Source: Bacteroidales bacterium (lineage in GTDB: Bacteria; Bacteroidota; Bacteroidia; Bacteroidales; P3). From it: 7,390 nucleotides of DNA. The translations under genes and the position numbers were made by a program. The notes beneath the pieces are model-generated. The model searched no databases. It was not told where the DNA came from and was given only the letters and a program-made list of their open reading frames with translations. Each line of letters starts with the position of its first letter. Position 1 is the first letter of the stretch. Location: positions 1-7,390 of the forward strand of contig JAGCLI010000139.1 of NCBI GenBank assembly GCA_017647065.1, in the 5' to 3' direction. This document shows positions 1 to 7,155 of this stretch, one piece after another.

Positions 1-1311
1 ATAATAATTGGTTCAAGAGCATCGCTTTTTTTGCCTTTTTCGGACTTAGGGTTAATTATTGTAGACGAGGAACACGATACGGGTTATAAACAAAGAGAAC
101 CTGCACCACGTTACAATGCAAGAGATGCAGCAATATATCTTGCAACTCTTCATAAATCAAAAGTTCTTTTAGGTTCGGCAACACCTTCATTGGAAACCTA
201 CTTCAATACTCAAATAGAAAAATACGGATACGTTTCTTTAAATGAGCGTTATTTGAATACTCCTATGCCGAGAATTGAAATAGCAAATATGAAAGAGGAT
301 TATATCAATAAAAGGAATTATTCTATTTTTTCATCTTTGCTATATGATAGAATTGTTCAAACTCTCAATAATCATAAACAAGTAATTATTTTTAAGAATC
401 AAAGAGGTTATGCCTCTAATATTAGATGTGAGGTTTGTGGTTGGGTAGCAAAGTGTCCTAATTGTGACGTTTCTTTAACTTATCATAAGCATTTGAATAG
501 TCTTAATTGTCATTATTGTGGATTAAACTTGCCTTTGTATAGTGAATGTCCTGAGTGTCATAGTCATTCTCTTGTTCAATCGGGTAATGGTAGTGAAAAG
601 ATTGAGGAAGAAATTCTTAGATTTTTCCCTAATGCAAGGGTGAAACGTATGGATTTAGATACAACTCGCAAAAAGAATGATTATTTAGAGATTATTCAAG
701 ATTTTGAGAAAGGAAATATAGATATACTTTGTGGAACGCAAATAATTACAAAAGGATTAGACTTTTCTAATGTGGGATTGGTAGGAGTGATAGATGCAGA
801 TTCTCTTTTGTATTATCCTGATTTTAGAGCATACGAAAGATGTTTTGATTTGCTTACACAAGTTGCAGGAAGAGCAGGGCGATTAAAAGAAAAAGGAGCG
901 GTAGTTATTCAGTCGTTTAATCCAAATCATCAAATATTCAAAGAAGTGTTGAATTATGATTACGCTTCAATGTATAAAAATCAAATAGTTGAAAGAAAAC
1001 TTTTCTCTTATCCTCCGTTTGTTTACTTAACTAAGATATTATTTCAATCAAAAGATAAGGATGTTTTAGATTCCTTGTGTCAAGAGTATTCAAATGAAAT
1101 AAGAAAGATATTTGCTCAAAGAATCTTAGGACCTGAGTATCCTCCTATTTATAGAGTTAAGGGAATGTATCAAAAACAATTTATCTTAAAATTAGAAAAA
1201 ACTATTTCCTATACACAAGCGAAAAAAATGATAATGCAACTTAATGAAGAAATTTTGAGTAAAAGAGAATATAAACAAGTAAGAGTAATAGTAGATGTCG
1301 ATACTTATTAA
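1..1311 (+). CDS. priA: Primosomal protein N' (PriA), replication restart helicase, 5'-truncated by window edge
   Basis: PriA is a superfamily 2 DNA helicase that binds stalled forks and D-loops and starts primosome assembly for replication restart. The reading frame is open from base 1, so this is the C-terminal ~436 residues of a protein usually 730-830 residues long; the DNA-binding domain and Walker A lie outside the window. Visible, numbered from base 1: the GSRASLFLPF segment typical of PriA (4-13), Walker B DEEH (22-25), motif III GSATPS (58-63), eight cysteines in four CxxC pairs (143-186) that bind two zinc ions in PriA, motif V GTQIITKG (245-252), motif VI QVAGRAGR (287-294), and the C-terminal GPEYPPIYRVKGMYQ segment. 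All motifs are intact and no frameshift is seen. A TTG at 31 is an internal Leu, not a start. The next gene follows after 21 nt but has its own promoter-like box. Confidence 0.97.
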   Translation: MIIGSRASLFLPFSDLGLIIVDEEHDTGYKQREPAPRYNARDAAIYLATLHKSKVLLGSATPSLETYFNTQIEKYGYVSLNERYLNTPMPRIEIANMKEDYINKRNYSIFSSLLYDRIVQTLNNHKQVIIFKNQRGYASNIRCEVCGWVAKCPNCDVSLTYHKHLNSLNCHYCGLNLPLYSECPECHSHSLVQSGNGSEKIEEEILRFFPNARVKRMDLDTTRKKNDYLEIIQDFEKGNIDILCGTQIITKGLDFSNVGLVGVIDADSLLYYPDFRAYERCFDLLTQVAGRAGRLKEKGAVVIQSFNPNHQIFKEVLNYDYASMYKNQIVERKLFSYPPFVYLTKILFQSKDKDVLDSLCQEYSNEIRKIFAQRILGPEYPPIYRVKGMYQKQFILKLEKTISYTQAKKMIMQLNEEILSKREYKQVRVIVDVDTY

Positions 1312-1320
1312 ATAATTTCT

Positions 1321-1328
1321 TAAATTTG
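1321..1328 (+). promoter_or_regulatory. Candidate Bacteroidota -7 promoter box (TAAATTTG) for the secreted protein gene
   Basis: TAAATTTG matches the Bacteroidota sigma factor -7 consensus TAnnTTTG exactly and lies in the short gap after priA. Its end is only 4 nt before the ATG at 1333, so transcription would begin at or very near the start codon, giving a leaderless or nearly leaderless mRNA. No clear TTTG -33 element is present about 19 nt upstream, which lowers confidence. Confidence 0.5.
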
Positions 1329-1332
1329 CACT

Positions 1333-2307
1333 ATGAAAAAGACTTTATTATTTTTATGCCTTTCGCTTTTTGTAAGCATATCTCATTCGCAAGATATAAT
1401 GCTTCAAAATGCTGAACAAGAGTTATCTTCTTTAATGAATGTTATGTTCTTTTCAAGAGATGATAATGAAAGATTTAATGCTAATGAAAAGTTTATTAAC
1501 ATTTTAGACAATGTATTGGAGTATCAAAATAGTTTTGATTACCCTTTTAAAAGTTTAGATAAGATAAGTATTCTTACATCTTCGGACAAAAGATTTAAGA
1601 TATTTACTTGGGCGATTTTTTCTAATGAAGGGAATTATGATAATTTCGGAATGATTCAATCACGAAACGAAAACACAGAGGAATATGAGATATATCGTCT
1701 ATATGATAGGAGTGAAGATGTTTTTTCTCCAGAGGAAGCAAAACTTTCTGACACATCTTGGTTTGGAGCGGTGTATTTTGATTTGATTACAACAAAAAAC
1801 GAAAATATTACCTATTATACTCTTCTTGGTTGGGACGGAAAGGATATTTATTCAAAGAGAAAAATCATAGAACCAATAACCTTTAAACGTAATTCAGGAC
1901 GACCAAGTTTTGGTGCATCTATTTTTCATAAAGAAAAACAATTAAAACGTATGATATTTGAGTATGCACCAACCGCTTCTTTTAATTTGAAATGGGATAA
2001 TCAATATCACACCGAAGGAGGAGTGAAAAAGGCAAAGCAAAAAGGATTGAAAAAGAATAAACCATTTGAAACCGAAGAGCAAAAGGTGGAAAAAACTCAA
2101 ATGATATTATATGATGAATTAGAACCAATGCATGATGGTTTGGGAATGGTTAAAAATCTAAGCGTTCCTTCGGGAAAAGTCGTGGGATTGAAGTTTGAGA
2201 GGGGAAAATGGAGAAAAGTTGAAAACTTAATTCCTCGTAATTCTAAGAAAAAGAACGAAATAGATGTAAATAATTATAACTTTAACAAAGAAAAACGACT
2301 CTATTAG
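1333..2307 (+). CDS. Secreted protein of unknown function, conserved-looking Bacteroidota type
   Basis: This is a 324-residue protein with no function I can assign. Residues 1-20 form a signal peptide (MKK start, Leu/Phe-rich core, SHSQ before the likely cleavage point), with no Cys after it, so it is probably periplasmic rather than a lipoprotein. The mature part is mixed alpha/beta by eye: an Asn/Glu-rich helical start (25-65), strand-rich segments with YYTLLGWDGKD (161-171) and KRKIIEPITF (175-184), a Lys-rich stretch (231-243), and a segment from MILYDELEPM (257-266) to GKWRKVENLIPRN (291-303). The aspartate-containing ILYDELEPM segment and the C-terminal GKW...RN resemble uncharacterised exported proteins that I recall from Bacteroidota; that is memory, not a search. 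No catalytic motif or membrane segment is seen. The start is the first ATG after the -7-like box. A 50-nt gap separates it from the receptor gene, so read-through is possible. Confidence 0.82.
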   Translation: MKKTLLFLCLSLFVSISHSQDIMLQNAEQELSSLMNVMFFSRDDNERFNANEKFINILDNVLEYQNSFDYPFKSLDKISILTSSDKRFKIFTWAIFSNEGNYDNFGMIQSRNENTEEYEIYRLYDRSEDVFSPEEAKLSDTSWFGAVYFDLITTKNENITYYTLLGWDGKDIYSKRKIIEPITFKRNSGRPSFGASIFHKEKQLKRMIFEYAPTASFNLKWDNQYHTEGGVKKAKQKGLKKNKPFETEEQKVEKTQMILYDELEPMHDGLGMVKNLSVPSGKVVGLKFERGKWRKVENLIPRNSKKKNEIDVNNYNFNKEKRLY

Positions 2308-2357
2308 TGTAAGGTTAGAAAAAAATAGGTGTCTATAAAAAGAAAAAGGATTATTTT

Positions 2358-4616
2358 ATGAAGAAGTATTTATTTTTAGTAGCATTATTAAGTATATCGT
2401 TTGGTGCTTTGTCGCAAAAAATCACAGGAGTGGTTTACGATAGCAAATCAAAAGAAACTCTACCCTCAGCAAATATTTATTGGTTGCAAGGAGGTGGAGG
2501 AACAATCTCTGATATTGATGGTAATTTCTCAATAGAAAAAAAGAAATCTAATCAAACCAAATTGATATTTTCTTTCACAGGTTATGCTAATGATACCATT
2601 GAAATTAAAAATCAAACAAATCTCAAAGTTTATCTTAAACAAACAGGTACAACTCTTTCAACCTTTGAGGTGAAAGAAAGAATGAAAAGTACATTTCTTT
2701 CAAAGACTTCATTAGAAAACAAAGAAATTATTTCGGGAGAAGGATTAAAACATTTGGCGTGTTGTAACCTTGGAGAAAGTTTTGAAAACTCTGCATCGGT
2801 TGATGTAGGATATTCTGATGCTGTTTCAGGTAGTAAACAAATTCAATTATTGGGTCTAACAGGTGTTTATTCTCAAATTCTTTTAGAAAATATGCCTTTC
2901 CTTAGAGGACTTTCTGCTCCTTTTGGACTTTCATACGTTCCTGGTAATTGGATGGAAAGTATTTCCGTTAGTAAAGGCGTTGCAACCGTTAAGCATGGTT
3001 ATGAAACAATTACAGGAATTATAGATTTGGAATACGACAAACCTCACAAGGCTGATTTGTTTTCTTTTAACGCTTATATGAATAATGAACTAAAAACAGA
3101 GTTTAACGTAAAAGCAAATAGAATTATAAATGACAATTTAGCAACAGGTTTGTTCGTTTATGGAACTTACAATGGTTTTAAATCATTTGACCATTTAGGA
3201 AATAACGGAAAAGGAGATGGATTTAGAGATTATCCTGCTCAAACACAAATTAACGTAGCAAATCGTTGGAATTACGAAGTTCATGATGGACTTTGCTCTC
3301 AAACCTTAATCAACTACACCCACGAAGATCGTTTGGGTGGACAAATGACATTCACAAAAGATATGGAAGGTAGTGATTCTATCTACGGATTAGGAGGAAC
3401 AGTTGATAGAGTACATTTCTTTACAAAGAATGGAGCACCTATTGGAAATACATCTTCATTCGGAACACAACTTTCAGCGACTTATTTCAAGCAACATGCT
3501 TTTTATGGACTTTCTTCTTACGATGGAGTAGAGACAGACGTATATGCAAATGCTCTTGTAAACACTATGGTTCGTGGAGGACATAATGTGGACTTTGGAG
3601 CAAGTTTTCGCTATACCGATATGCAGGAAAATCTTTCCTCAACACCATATTTAAATGCAAATCCTTTCCTTTCACTTAATCAAGAAGGGGATTTGAAAGC
3701 AAACTTTGCAAAAGAAGAAATCGTTCCAGGCGTTTTTGGACAATTTAACTTTATATATGACAAAATCTTTGTCGCAACAGCAGGTGTTCGTTACGACTAC
3801 AACTCTCATTACAATAAACATATAATTACTCCAAGACTTCATTTTCGTTGGAAGATAACAGACGATTTGATATTTAGAGGAGCAGCAGGTAAAGGATTCC
3901 GTTCCTCAAATATAATAGCAGATAATTTTGGAATCTTAGCATCTTCAAGAGATATAATAATAAAAGAAGTTTTAGATATGGAAGAGGCATACAATGCAGG
4001 AGTTAATCTTTCTTATTCTTTACCTCTTGGCGATGATAGAGAAATGTCAATTGCTTTGGATTATTATCACACTAACTTTGTAAATCAAGTAGTAATGGAC
4101 TTAGACCAAAATGCTAATGAGGTACATTTTTACAATCTTGATGGAAAAAGTTATTCTAATGCCGCACAATTAGATGTTAATATAGAACCTTTTACAGGAT
4201 TTAATATTACTTTGGCAGGAAGATATAACGATGTACAAACAACCTATCACGGAGAGTTGAAGGAAAAACCATACGTGGCAAAATGGAAAGGATTAGTAGT
4301 GCTTTCTTATAAGACAAAGTATGATAAATGGATGTTTGACCTAACAACACAATTCAATGGCAAACAAAGAATTCCTCTAAACGTTGGTGCGAAACAAGGA
4401 TATGCCGATCCATATATATATATGTTGGGACAAATCACAAGAAAATTCAAAAATCTTGATGTATATGTAGGAGTAGAAAACCTTACAAACCACACACAAG
4501 AAATCCCTGTAATAGGAGTAGATGAAATGTTCTCAAAACAATTTGATGCATCAGTAGTTTATGCACCTGTAATGGGACGATTGATTTACGCTGGTATTCG
4601 TTGGAATATTCAATAA
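2358..4616 (+). CDS. TonB-dependent outer-membrane receptor, probable metal uptake type with CC motif in plug
   Basis: This is a 752-residue outer-membrane beta-barrel that would import a ligand using TonB/ExbBD energy. Residues 1-20 are a signal peptide (ends GALSQ). Residues 21-95 are a carboxypeptidase-regulatory-like beta domain (ITGVVYDS..., TISDIDGNFSI), common in Bacteroidota receptors. The plug spans about 100-228 and includes ACCNLGESFENSASVDVGYS (134-153) and the conserved RGLSAPFGLSYVPG and MESISVSKG segments. The barrel fills about 235-752 and ends with a typical aromatic strand (RLIYAGIRWNIQ). Cys135-Cys136 in the plug is typical of the receptor subgroup that I recall beside HMA-domain proteins in Bacteroidota. 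With the HMA-like gene 19 nt downstream, I infer a metal substrate, copper being the best guess. The sequence does not prove the substrate; a metallophore is an alternative. No SusD-like partner is present, which argues against a glycan system. The start ATG is preceded by AAAAAGGA 10 nt upstream, a weak ribosome site. Confidence 0.95.
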   Translation: MKKYLFLVALLSISFGALSQKITGVVYDSKSKETLPSANIYWLQGGGGTISDIDGNFSIEKKKSNQTKLIFSFTGYANDTIEIKNQTNLKVYLKQTGTTLSTFEVKERMKSTFLSKTSLENKEIISGEGLKHLACCNLGESFENSASVDVGYSDAVSGSKQIQLLGLTGVYSQILLENMPFLRGLSAPFGLSYVPGNWMESISVSKGVATVKHGYETITGIIDLEYDKPHKADLFSFNAYMNNELKTEFNVKANRIINDNLATGLFVYGTYNGFKSFDHLGNNGKGDGFRDYPAQTQINVANRWNYEVHDGLCSQTLINYTHEDRLGGQMTFTKDMEGSDSIYGLGGTVDRVHFFTKNGAPIGNTSSFGTQLSATYFKQHAFYGLSSYDGVETDVYANALVNTMVRGGHNVDFGASFRYTDMQENLSSTPYLNANPFLSLNQEGDLKANFAKEEIVPGVFGQFNFIYDKIFVATAGVRYDYNSHYNKHIITPRLHFRWKITDDLIFRGAAGKGFRSSNIIADNFGILASSRDIIIKEVLDMEEAYNAGVNLSYSLPLGDDREMSIALDYYHTNFVNQVVMDLDQNANEVHFYNLDGKSYSNAAQLDVNIEPFTGFNITLAGRYNDVQTTYHGELKEKPYVAKWKGLVVLSYKTKYDKWMFDLTTQFNGKQRIPLNVGAKQGYADPYIYMLGQITRKFKNLDVYVGVENLTNHTQEIPVIGVDEMFSKQFDASVVYAPVMGRLIYAGIRWNIQ

Positions 4617-4635
4617 TAAAAAAATAAATTAAAAA

Positions 4636-5088
4636 ATGAAGAAGTTTTTTTTAGTAGCCATTATGGCAGTTTTTGCTTTCTCAGTTGCAAATGCACAAGA
4701 GCAAGCAGTAGCAGAAGAACAAACAGTTCAAATCTCTTTACCAAAGTATTGTTGTAGTGAAAGCGATGCTTTGATAGAAAAAACCTTAGCATACGAAAAA
4801 GGAGTTGAAAGTTTTCAATTAAATCCTATTACAAAATCAGTATTAGTTACTTTCAAAACAAAGAAAACTAATCAAATGAAAATTGAAAAAGCATTAGCAA
4901 AAGCAGGATTTGAAACACCAAACTTCCAAGCAAATGAAAGAGCAGTAGCAAAACTACCTAATTGTTGCAAAAACACAGCAAGAGGATTAGAATCAGGTTG
5001 CGGACATCATCACGGACATGACCATAATCATGACCACAATCACGACCACCAACACGGCGAGGATTGTAATCACGAGCACAATCACTAA
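4636..5088 (+). CDS. Small secreted HMA-like metal-binding protein with His-rich tail
   Basis: This 150-residue protein has a signal peptide (1-20, ends VANA before Gln21). Residues 31-98 have the order of a heavy-metal-associated (HMA) domain: strand VQISLP, Cys39-Cys40 at the metal-loop position, a helix (ALIEKTLAYEKGV), strands around FQLNP and SVLVTFKTK, a helix (MKIEKALAKAG) and a final strand. The loop is YCCSES, not the classic MxCxxC. A linker holds Cys110-Cys111 and Cys122. The tail (124-150) has 13 His in 27 residues, in HDHN repeats, with Cys144. This composition strongly suggests binding of soft or borderline metals such as Cu, Zn or Ni in the periplasm. It follows the TonB receptor by 19 nt with no terminator, so the two are probably co-transcribed, and it may hand metal over, buffer it or sense it. 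The leader is A-rich with no Shine-Dalgarno. The metal and the direction of transfer are inference. Confidence 0.87.
   Translation: MKKFFLVAIMAVFAFSVANAQEQAVAEEQTVQISLPKYCCSESDALIEKTLAYEKGVESFQLNPITKSVLVTFKTKKTNQMKIEKALAKAGFETPNFQANERAVAKLPNCCKNTARGLESGCGHHHGHDHNHDHNHDHQHGEDCNHEHNH
5017..5052 (+). repeat. 12-bp coding tandem repeat (three copies) encoding HDHN/HDHN/HDHQ
   Basis: Three adjacent 12-bp units (CATGACCATAAT, CATGACCACAAT, CACGACCACCAA) lie in the His-rich tail of the HMA-like gene. They differ mainly at third codon positions (CAT/CAC) while keeping the His-Asp-His pattern; only the last residue changes, from Asn to Gln. This suggests an in-frame duplication later held by selection for the protein sequence. 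Copy number could vary between strains without breaking the frame. Confidence 0.75.
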
Positions 5089-5091
5089 AAA

Positions 5092-6426
5092 TTACTCTTG
5101 ATTAACTGCATCAGGACAATATTCCTTTTGAGAATTAAGAGCGTTTTTACAGCCTGCATCTATTGCTATTTGAAAATAGTTGCAGGCTGTTTCTATTTCC
5201 TCAATTTGCACATAACACAATCCTAAAACATGCGTAATATCTCCAAAGTTTGGATTAAGTAAATACGCCTCTTTTAAATATTTTATAGCAGTTTTGTATT
5301 TCCTATTTTCAAAATACAAACGTCCTAAATTATAATAAGAATCACTTTGATAAGGGTGTTTTCTAATAGAAATTTTATAAAGTTCCATTGCCTTATCTCT
5401 AAATCCATTTTTTTCGTATGCCAAACCAATGTTATTGTGAATAAACTCGGCATTAGGATTCATTTTAATAGCAGTTTGAAAATCAATAAGAGCATCAGGA
5501 TACTTTTCCATATTAGAATAAACAATTCCTCTTTGATTGTAATACTCTGCCACCGTGTCGCACATCTCAATAGCAGTATTCAAATCAAACAAAGCATCCT
5601 CATATTGCAAAACATAATTAAAACACACACCTCTTAAAAAATAATATTCCGCCTTTATATCCTTTCTTAACGCAATATTAAAATCCTCAATTGCTCCAAA
5701 ATAATCCTTTTCAAAACCCTTTGCCTTACCACGTCTTGCATATAATTCCGCTGATTTTTCTCCTAAATCTTCCGCTTGATAAAAATAAGAAATAGAAGAT
5801 AAATACTCACTTTGCTCACTCTTTATAATCCCCATTAAAAAAGAAGATAAGGCGGTAGGTTCTTTATCAATAAAATTCACTAACTTATTATAAGCATTAG
5901 TATTCTCCTTTGCTTGAAAATAAAAATAAGCAGCAATCATATTATAAATAGTCTTGTCATCCTCATCCTCTAATCCCACTATATAATCTTCTACAAACTT
6001 CGCCAATTTACCTAAATCCTTTTTATTAAGTGTAGCAATGGTATTGAAAAACTCTTTTTCTTCATTTTCAAACAAAGAAATAATTCTTTCCATTGCATTT
6101 TCCTTTTGCTCAACTTGCTCAATCATATAATAAGAAGTTAAAATCTCACTCAAATTACTTTCAACCCCTTCCTCCTCCACAACTCCAAGACAAGATTTCG
6201 CCTCCTTATGTAAACCAACCTTATAATAACAATATGCCTTTTGAGGAAAAAGACTCCAAGCCGTATCAATATCAATTTTCTCTAAACTCTCAATATATGA
6301 AATAGCAGACATATAATTATTAGAATCAATCTTTGCTTGAACAACATCAATAGCATAAAACCGATTTTGAGAAAAACCAATAACGAAACTTAAAAGAAAA
6401 ATAACAAGACAAAGTGTTTTTTTCAT
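5092..6426 (-). CDS. Secreted tetratricopeptide repeat (TPR) protein
   Basis: This is a 444-residue protein starting at the ATG at 6426. An in-frame ATG at 6444 exists, but starting at 6426 puts MKK at the front of a clean signal peptide (1-20, ends GFSQ) and gives the usual ATGA stop-start overlap with the upstream gene. The mature protein is alpha-helical. Residues ~20-220 are degenerate helical repeats. From about 226 to 430 there are six recognisable 34-residue TPR units with Gly-8, Tyr and Ala-20 type positions (for example ARRGKAKGFEKDYFGAIEDF, YNLGRLYFENRKYKTAIKYL). TPR arrays bind other proteins, so a periplasmic scaffold or assembly role is likely, but the partner is unknown. No catalytic domain is seen. 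It is probably translated by coupling to the YciO-like gene and transcribed from the tRNA promoter. Its stop lies 3 nt from the stop of the convergent HMA-like gene. Confidence 0.92.
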   Translation of the reverse strand: MKKTLCLVIFLLSFVIGFSQNRFYAIDVVQAKIDSNNYMSAISYIESLEKIDIDTAWSLFPQKAYCYYKVGLHKEAKSCLGVVEEEGVESNLSEILTSYYMIEQVEQKENAMERIISLFENEEKEFFNTIATLNKKDLGKLAKFVEDYIVGLEDEDDKTIYNMIAAYFYFQAKENTNAYNKLVNFIDKEPTALSSFLMGIIKSEQSEYLSSISYFYQAEDLGEKSAELYARRGKAKGFEKDYFGAIEDFNIALRKDIKAEYYFLRGVCFNYVLQYEDALFDLNTAIEMCDTVAEYYNQRGIVYSNMEKYPDALIDFQTAIKMNPNAEFIHNNIGLAYEKNGFRDKAMELYKISIRKHPYQSDSYYNLGRLYFENRKYKTAIKYLKEAYLLNPNFGDITHVLGLCYVQIEEIETACNYFQIAIDAGCKNALNSQKEYCPDAVNQE

Positions 6427-7037
6427 AAAACTAACTCTTGGCAACCTTCCCTAATAATTTCAATCTCTCCCTCAACACATTTAGCAACGGTAGAGGATTC
6501 AAACCTCAAATCTCCTCCACAAACAATAGCCTCAACTCTATTTTCCCATTCATCTCTTATCAATTCAGAGTCGGTATATTGTTCAAAATCTCTATCCTCC
6601 ATAGGAATAGTACTCACAAGCAAAGGTCTACCCAAACATTTTACAACCTCCAAAGTAAAATCACAATAAGGAATTCTAATACCGATACATTTCTTTTTAT
6701 TTTGAAAAATCTTAGGCACAAGATTACTTGCCTCAAAAACAAAAGTAAAAGCACCCGGAGTATTATTTTTTAAAAGCCTAAAATATTCGTTAGAAATAGG
6801 TTTTGTATAAGAAGAAGCCATACTAATATCCTCGCAAATAATAGAGAAATCAGATTTTTCGAGTTTCTTACCCTTTAAATCAGCCAACTTTCTTGCACCC
6901 TTAACCGAATTAACATCACAAGCAAAAGCATAAAATGTATCAGTAGGAATGATAACAACACCATCGTTTTCAATAATATTAACTATTGAACGAACAACCT
7001 TATCATCAAAACCATTATTATAAATAGGGAAAAACAT
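6423..7037 (-). CDS. Sua5/YciO/YrdC family protein, YciO-like (putative threonylcarbamoyl-AMP synthase)
   Basis: Members of this family make L-threonylcarbamoyl-AMP from threonine, bicarbonate and ATP for the t6A37 modification of tRNAs reading ANN codons. The 204-residue length is that of single-domain YciO (about 206), with no C-terminal Sua5 domain. Visible features: GVVIIPTDTFYAFACD (26-41, nucleotide-binding PTDT), LKGKKLEKSDFSIIC (54-68), the YciO-like FRLLKNNTPGAFTFV (86-100), KKCIGIRIP (115-123), STVAKC (182-187) and IIREG (194-198). The YciO-type KNNTPG and IREG segments make this subfamily clear from memory of E. coli YciO. E. coli YciO cannot replace TsaC in t6A synthesis, so the in vivo role here is uncertain. 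In STVAKC, the Asp usual in STVVD-type motifs is replaced by Lys. The gene begins 23 nt after tRNA-Leu and overlaps the TPR gene by 4 nt (ATGA), indicating one operon. No separate promoter fits in the gap. Confidence 0.93.
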   Translation of the reverse strand: MFFPIYNNGFDDKVVRSIVNIIENDGVVIIPTDTFYAFACDVNSVKGARKLADLKGKKLEKSDFSIICEDISMASSYTKPISNEYFRLLKNNTPGAFTFVFEASNLVPKIFQNKKKCIGIRIPYCDFTLEVVKCLGRPLLVSTIPMEDRDFEQYTDSELIRDEWENRVEAIVCGGDLRFESSTVAKCVEGEIEIIREGCQELVL

Positions 7038-7060
7038 AAAACATTGAAAAAAAATGAAAG

Positions 7061-7144
7061 TGCCCGGGACAAGACTTGAACTTGCACGTCAAAACTGACA
7101 CCACCCCCTCAAAGTGGCGTGTCTACCAATTCCACCACCCGGGC
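7061..7144 (-). tRNA. tRNA-Leu, anticodon GAG
   Basis: This 84-nt gene folds as a class II tRNA. The acceptor stem GCCCGGG/CCCGGGC is seven perfect pairs with discriminator A. The D arm has GTG/CAC and the AATTGGTAGA loop typical of tRNA-Leu. The anticodon stem CCACT/GGTGG (one T-G pair) closes loop TTGAGGG with anticodon GAG at 7110-7108, which reads CUC and CUU codons. The long variable arm has stem GTCA/TGAC with a GTTT loop. The T arm GCAAG/CTTGT closes loop TTCAAGT. CCA is not encoded (CTT follows the discriminator), so it must be added by the CCA-adding enzyme. It leads the transcription unit that continues into the YciO-like gene. Confidence 0.97.
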
Positions 7145-7155
7145 ATTTGCACTTG

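Noticed and set aside
2277..2284. TAACTTTA as a -7 box for the receptor gene
   Set aside because: It is one mismatch from TAnnTTTG, with no TTTG at the right distance upstream, and it lies inside the preceding coding region.
4307..4495. 62-codon minus-strand open frame
   Set aside because: It is antisense to the receptor barrel and has no supporting motif or start signal.
5347..5637. 96-codon plus-strand open frame
   Set aside because: It lies antisense to the TPR region; the repeated look of its translation reflects the TPR repeats on the other strand.
6093..6305. 70-codon plus-strand open frame
   Set aside because: It lies antisense to the N-terminal helical part of the TPR gene, with no start signal or recognisable motif.
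6424..6444. ATG at 6444 as the start of the TPR protein
   Set aside because: It would put six extra residues ahead of MKK, spoil the signal peptide start and lengthen the overlap to 22 nt; the ATG at 6426 gives the common ATGA overlap.
6438..6773. 111-codon plus-strand open frame
   Set aside because: It lies antisense to the well-supported YciO-like gene, has a Ser/Asn/Phe-rich composition typical of a shadow frame, and has no promoter or domain.
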